From an uncultured Clostridia bacterium (GTDB lineage: Bacteria > Bacillota > Clostridia > Peptostreptococcales > Anaerovoracaceae): DNA of 6,645 nucleotides. Shown here in pieces: positions 5,518-6,645 of the stretch. The notes below the pieces were generated by a model. It was not told the DNA's origin. It was given only the letters and a program-made list of their open reading frames with translations, and did not search any database. The stretch lies in contig CALBZG010000074.1 in NCBI GenBank assembly GCA_937889655.1, forward strand, positions 1 to 6,645. Direction: 5' to 3'. The translations under genes were made by a program, and so were the position numbers. The stretch's first letter is position 1, and each line of letters begins with the position of its first letter.

Positions 5518-6522
5518 ATGAGCAAACCAAAATTCATGAATATGATCCTCATGGCTGCAATGACTGCCCTTATCATCACGTTTCCGGCTGGATGCTGCTC
5601 GCCTGAAAGCACTGTATCCGGTGAATATACATTAAAAGCCGGAGTTGCAACCTATGAAATCGGCACGGAATTTCAAGGGAAAGAGCTTTTCGCAAGTTCT
5701 GAGGTTACCAGCTATCCGGCGGATGGCGCCTTCCCGGCCATGAATGTTTATAAAGATCCATCAATCGAAGTGCGAACATTTGTAAATCCGGGTGAGCAGA
5801 ATGAAGAAGTGATTTTTGTGAGTTCTACAAAGAGCGGTGAAACCATGAGAGGCATCAGGATAAGCGATCCTTTGGCTGATCTTAAAGCAGCATATCCGGA
5901 AGTGGTTTTTTTAAGTGGCGATGGCAGCTGGGCTGACGAAAATGCTCCAGTTGAATATAGCCGGATCTATCGATTCTATGTCAATGGGGACGGCACCAAT
6001 AATTATATTGATTTTTATACAGACAACAGCCCGGAAAGAAAAATCGTATTGATCGAGATAGCCAACGGCCTTGACTCGCCAAGAGAATGGAACGATAACA
6101 GTGCCTGGCTCGGTGATGGGACAATAAAAAAGGAAATGCCTGACGGTTTTACTACCAGACTGTTCAGAGAGAACAAGGATGGCAGCGAGACCGAAATTGT
6201 AATTTTCCGGGGTGCGGCTGAAGGGCACGATCTTGACGATGATGGGATATCAGAAATCGTCTGCTTTGAAAGAAAAAACAATGCCCAGGGAATAGTAATA
6301 TACGATAAAGCCGAAGACCGGATCACCATTACAGATGTGAATGCGGCACTGGGGTCGGCGTATTCCGAATACACAGGGTCAATAGGCAACATAAAGATCG
6401 AGTATTCGAACTGCATACAGGCCTCGATCACAAAAGAGGATGGAACTATCGATAATTTTATATACGATTATTGCGATGGAGAATTGCAGTATCTCTGCAC
6501 GTTGGAAGAAGCATTGAGGTGA
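5518..6522 (+). CDS. Probable lipoprotein of unknown function with a DxDxDG calcium-type loop
   Basis: The family of this 334-residue protein was not recognised. Residues 1-25 look like an export signal: lysines at 3 and 5, a hydrophobic stretch (about 7-22) and PAGC, with Cys26 as the likely lipidated residue. Pro at -3 makes the lipobox atypical, so a secreted or anchored form is open. The mature part is acidic. MRGIRISDPLADLKAAYPEV resembles the 'G-I-x-I-G/S-D-x...V-x-x-x-Y' element seen in many exported clostridial proteins of unknown function. DLDDDGISE (238-246) has the D-x-D-x-D-G-x-x-E spacing of EF-hand or FG-GAP type calcium loops and is followed by strands (IVCFERK, GIVIYDK). AGGAGG (5508-5513) fixes the start. 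No partner gene is evident in the window. Confidence 0.8.
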   Translation: MSKPKFMNMILMAAMTALIITFPAGCCSPESTVSGEYTLKAGVATYEIGTEFQGKELFASSEVTSYPADGAFPAMNVYKDPSIEVRTFVNPGEQNEEVIFVSSTKSGETMRGIRISDPLADLKAAYPEVVFLSGDGSWADENAPVEYSRIYRFYVNGDGTNNYIDFYTDNSPERKIVLIEIANGLDSPREWNDNSAWLGDGTIKKEMPDGFTTRLFRENKDGSETEIVIFRGAAEGHDLDDDGISEIVCFERKNNAQGIVIYDKAEDRITITDVNAALGSAYSEYTGSIGNIKIEYSNCIQASITKEDGTIDNFIYDYCDGELQYLCTLEEALR

Positions 6523-6555
6523 TGCTGAAATAGATTTAATCTGGAAGGTTTTTTT

Positions 6556-6606
6556 ATGACATGGTTGTGTAAACAGGCAGAATTTTCTAAGGGAGACCAG
6601 CTATGA
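6556..6606 (+). CDS. Possible 16-codon peptide, MTWLCKQAEFSKGDQL
   Basis: An ATG seven bases after GGAAGG (6543-6548) opens a 16-codon frame whose TGA stop overlaps the next ATG as CTATGA. The arrangement resembles a translationally coupled leader. With so short a frame, chance is likely and no function is proposed. Confidence 0.2.
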   Translation: MTWLCKQAEFSKGDQL

Positions 6607-6645
6607 AAAGTCAAGTGTGAAATAGCAGGAAATATCTTTTTAGCT
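6603..6645 (+). pseudogene. Possible start of a further gene, interrupted after five codons
   Basis: ATG at 6603 lies seven bases after AAGGGAG (6589-6595), a good ribosome binding site, but reads MKSQV and then TGA at 6618-6620. In the same frame the bases that follow read NSRKYLFS up to the window edge, which would suit the basic start of an exported protein. It may be a gene with a nonsense mutation, a sequencing error, or no gene at all. The window ends too soon to tell. Confidence 0.2.

Noticed and set aside
5911..6431. Minus-strand frames of 105 and 138 codons
   Set aside because: They are shadows of the lipoprotein gene, which has a strong ribosome binding site, a signal peptide and a full-length frame.

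Overview
The window looks like a chromosomal stretch of a low-to-mid GC Gram-positive bacterium, most likely a member of the Clostridia. The evidence is the strong AGGAGG-type ribosome binding sites, sigma-A type promoters (TTGACA/TATAAT), a guanidine-I (ykkC) riboswitch driving a Gdx-type SMR exporter that resembles clostridial Gdx, a GntR/MocR regulator, an ABC-F ATPase and a probable lipoprotein. No mobile element, CRISPR array, rRNA or tRNA gene was seen.

Layout. Positions 1-1341 (minus strand) hold the first 447 codons of an ABC-F ATPase that runs off the left edge. Divergent from it, across a 223-base gap with a promoter in each direction, lies a flavin-type 'pyridoxamine 5'-phosphate oxidase-like' protein (1565-2131). 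It converges on a MocR-type regulator (2249-3664, minus), with a 12-bp hairpin between the two stop codons. The regulator is divergent from a second, shorter oxidase-like protein of the Nim type (3787-4251). Their promoters overlap on one palindromic -10 element, next to an inverted repeat that could be an operator. Next comes a strong promoter, a guanidine-I riboswitch with an overlapping intrinsic terminator, and gdx (4535-4852). A third oxidase-like gene follows (4936-5424), then a lipoprotein-like protein of unknown function (5518-6522). The last 120 bases carry only two tiny frames with good ribosome binding sites.

How the genes may work together. The main theme is three PNPOx/Nim-fold proteins within 4 kb around a PLP-binding MocR regulator. 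Two of them align without gaps over their first 98 residues (about 42 identities by hand count) and lie on either side of gdx. The exporter with its riboswitch is a well understood guanidine detoxification unit. Whether the Nim-like proteins belong to that response, to vitamin B6 handling through the MocR regulator, or to general detoxification (with the ABC-F protein as a possible ribosome-protection factor) cannot be settled from the sequence. Four start sites were set by ribosome binding sites rather than by the longest frame: 1565, 3664, 4535 and 5518 (the last agrees with the longest frame).
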